In this document: positions 6,023 through 6,151 of the stretch, piece after piece | Position numbering within the stretch: position 1 is the stretch's first letter | Layout: the number at the start of each line of letters is the position of its first letter | Assembly (NCBI GenBank): GCA_947259625.1 | Contig: CAMYMY010000229.1 | Location: 1-6,151 of the forward strand | Direction of reading: 5' to 3' | Source of the DNA: an uncultured Kiloniellales bacterium | Lineage (GTDB): Bacteria > Pseudomonadota > Alphaproteobacteria > Kiloniellales > JAKSDN01 | DNA: 6,151 nucleotides | The notes under the pieces: generated by a model | Seen by the model: only the letters and a program-made list of their open reading frames with translations | Told to the model about the DNA's origin: nothing | The model's database searches: none | Program-made: the position numbers and the translations under genes

Positions 6023-6151
6023 CTACCTCACCGTCAGCAGGGCGCACTCGGCCAGTTGGCTCACCTTGTGGGAGTTGCTGCCGAGCAGCAGGCCCGAGAG
6101 GCCGCTCAGGCCGCGGCTGCCCATGACGATGAGGTCGATCTTCTCGCGCCC
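6023..6151 (-). CDS. Universal stress protein, C-terminal part (cut by window end)
   Basis: The last 42 residues of a UspA-domain protein are visible, ending at TAG (6023-6025); the rest lies beyond the right edge. The visible part has the family's closing block: DLIVMGSRG, then LLLGSNSHKV, then a final strand ending CALLTVR. The spacing G-x2-G-x9-G-S (GSRG...LLLGS) is the ATP-binding signature of UspA/MJ0577-type proteins, so this one probably binds nucleotide. A full single-domain Usp is about 140-150 residues, so roughly 100 are missing, more if it is a tandem Usp. Such proteins are cytosolic and usually induced by starvation or other stress. It is co-directional with the peptidase gene but 458 bases upstream of it, so a shared transcript is unlikely. 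Confidence 0.88.
   Translation of the reverse strand, partial: GREKIDLIVMGSRGLSGLSGLLLGSNSHKVSQLAECALLTVR

Overview
The window is GC-rich DNA with dense, strongly GC3-biased genes. It most likely comes from an alphaproteobacterial chromosome. The Mth938/DUF498 protein, the canonical pcm-type methyltransferase and the style of the intergenic GTCAT...CCGG palindromic repeat all fit that group (Rhodospirillales/Kiloniellales-like). This placement is inference from sequence style, not from a marker gene.

Layout from left to right. Bases 1-176 hold an inverted repeat (7-20 with 91-104) and the leader of the first gene. Bases 177-560 (+) encode a small Mth938-like (AAMDC/DUF498) protein. It converges across a 53-base gap, containing a GC hairpin, on 614-1357 (-), a secreted dienelactone-hydrolase-family alpha/beta hydrolase. 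A non-coding divergent region of about 360 bases, with a perfect 18-bp palindrome, separates that gene from 1720-2397 (+), protein-L-isoaspartate O-methyltransferase (pcm). A second convergent gap (2398-2609) carries a two-unit palindromic repeat whose differences are all compensatory. Bases 2610-5564 (-) encode a 984-residue exported zinc peptidase: a PD40 beta-propeller, then an M28 domain with a PA insert, then PDZ. Bases 5565-6022 contain no intact gene. They hold a possible decayed gene tail and a short inverted-repeat element with a 16-bp tandem duplication. The window ends inside a universal stress protein gene (6023 to the edge, -).

The genes are mostly single units in alternating orientations, so there is no evidence for an operon. 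A loose theme is protein maintenance and stress (isoaspartate repair, an exported peptidase, a Usp), but the spacing and orientation do not argue for one coordinated system. I see no CRISPR array, tRNA, rRNA, phage gene or intact transposase. I did not find a convincing new biological system. The most interesting items are the peptidase domain architecture and the intergenic repeats.
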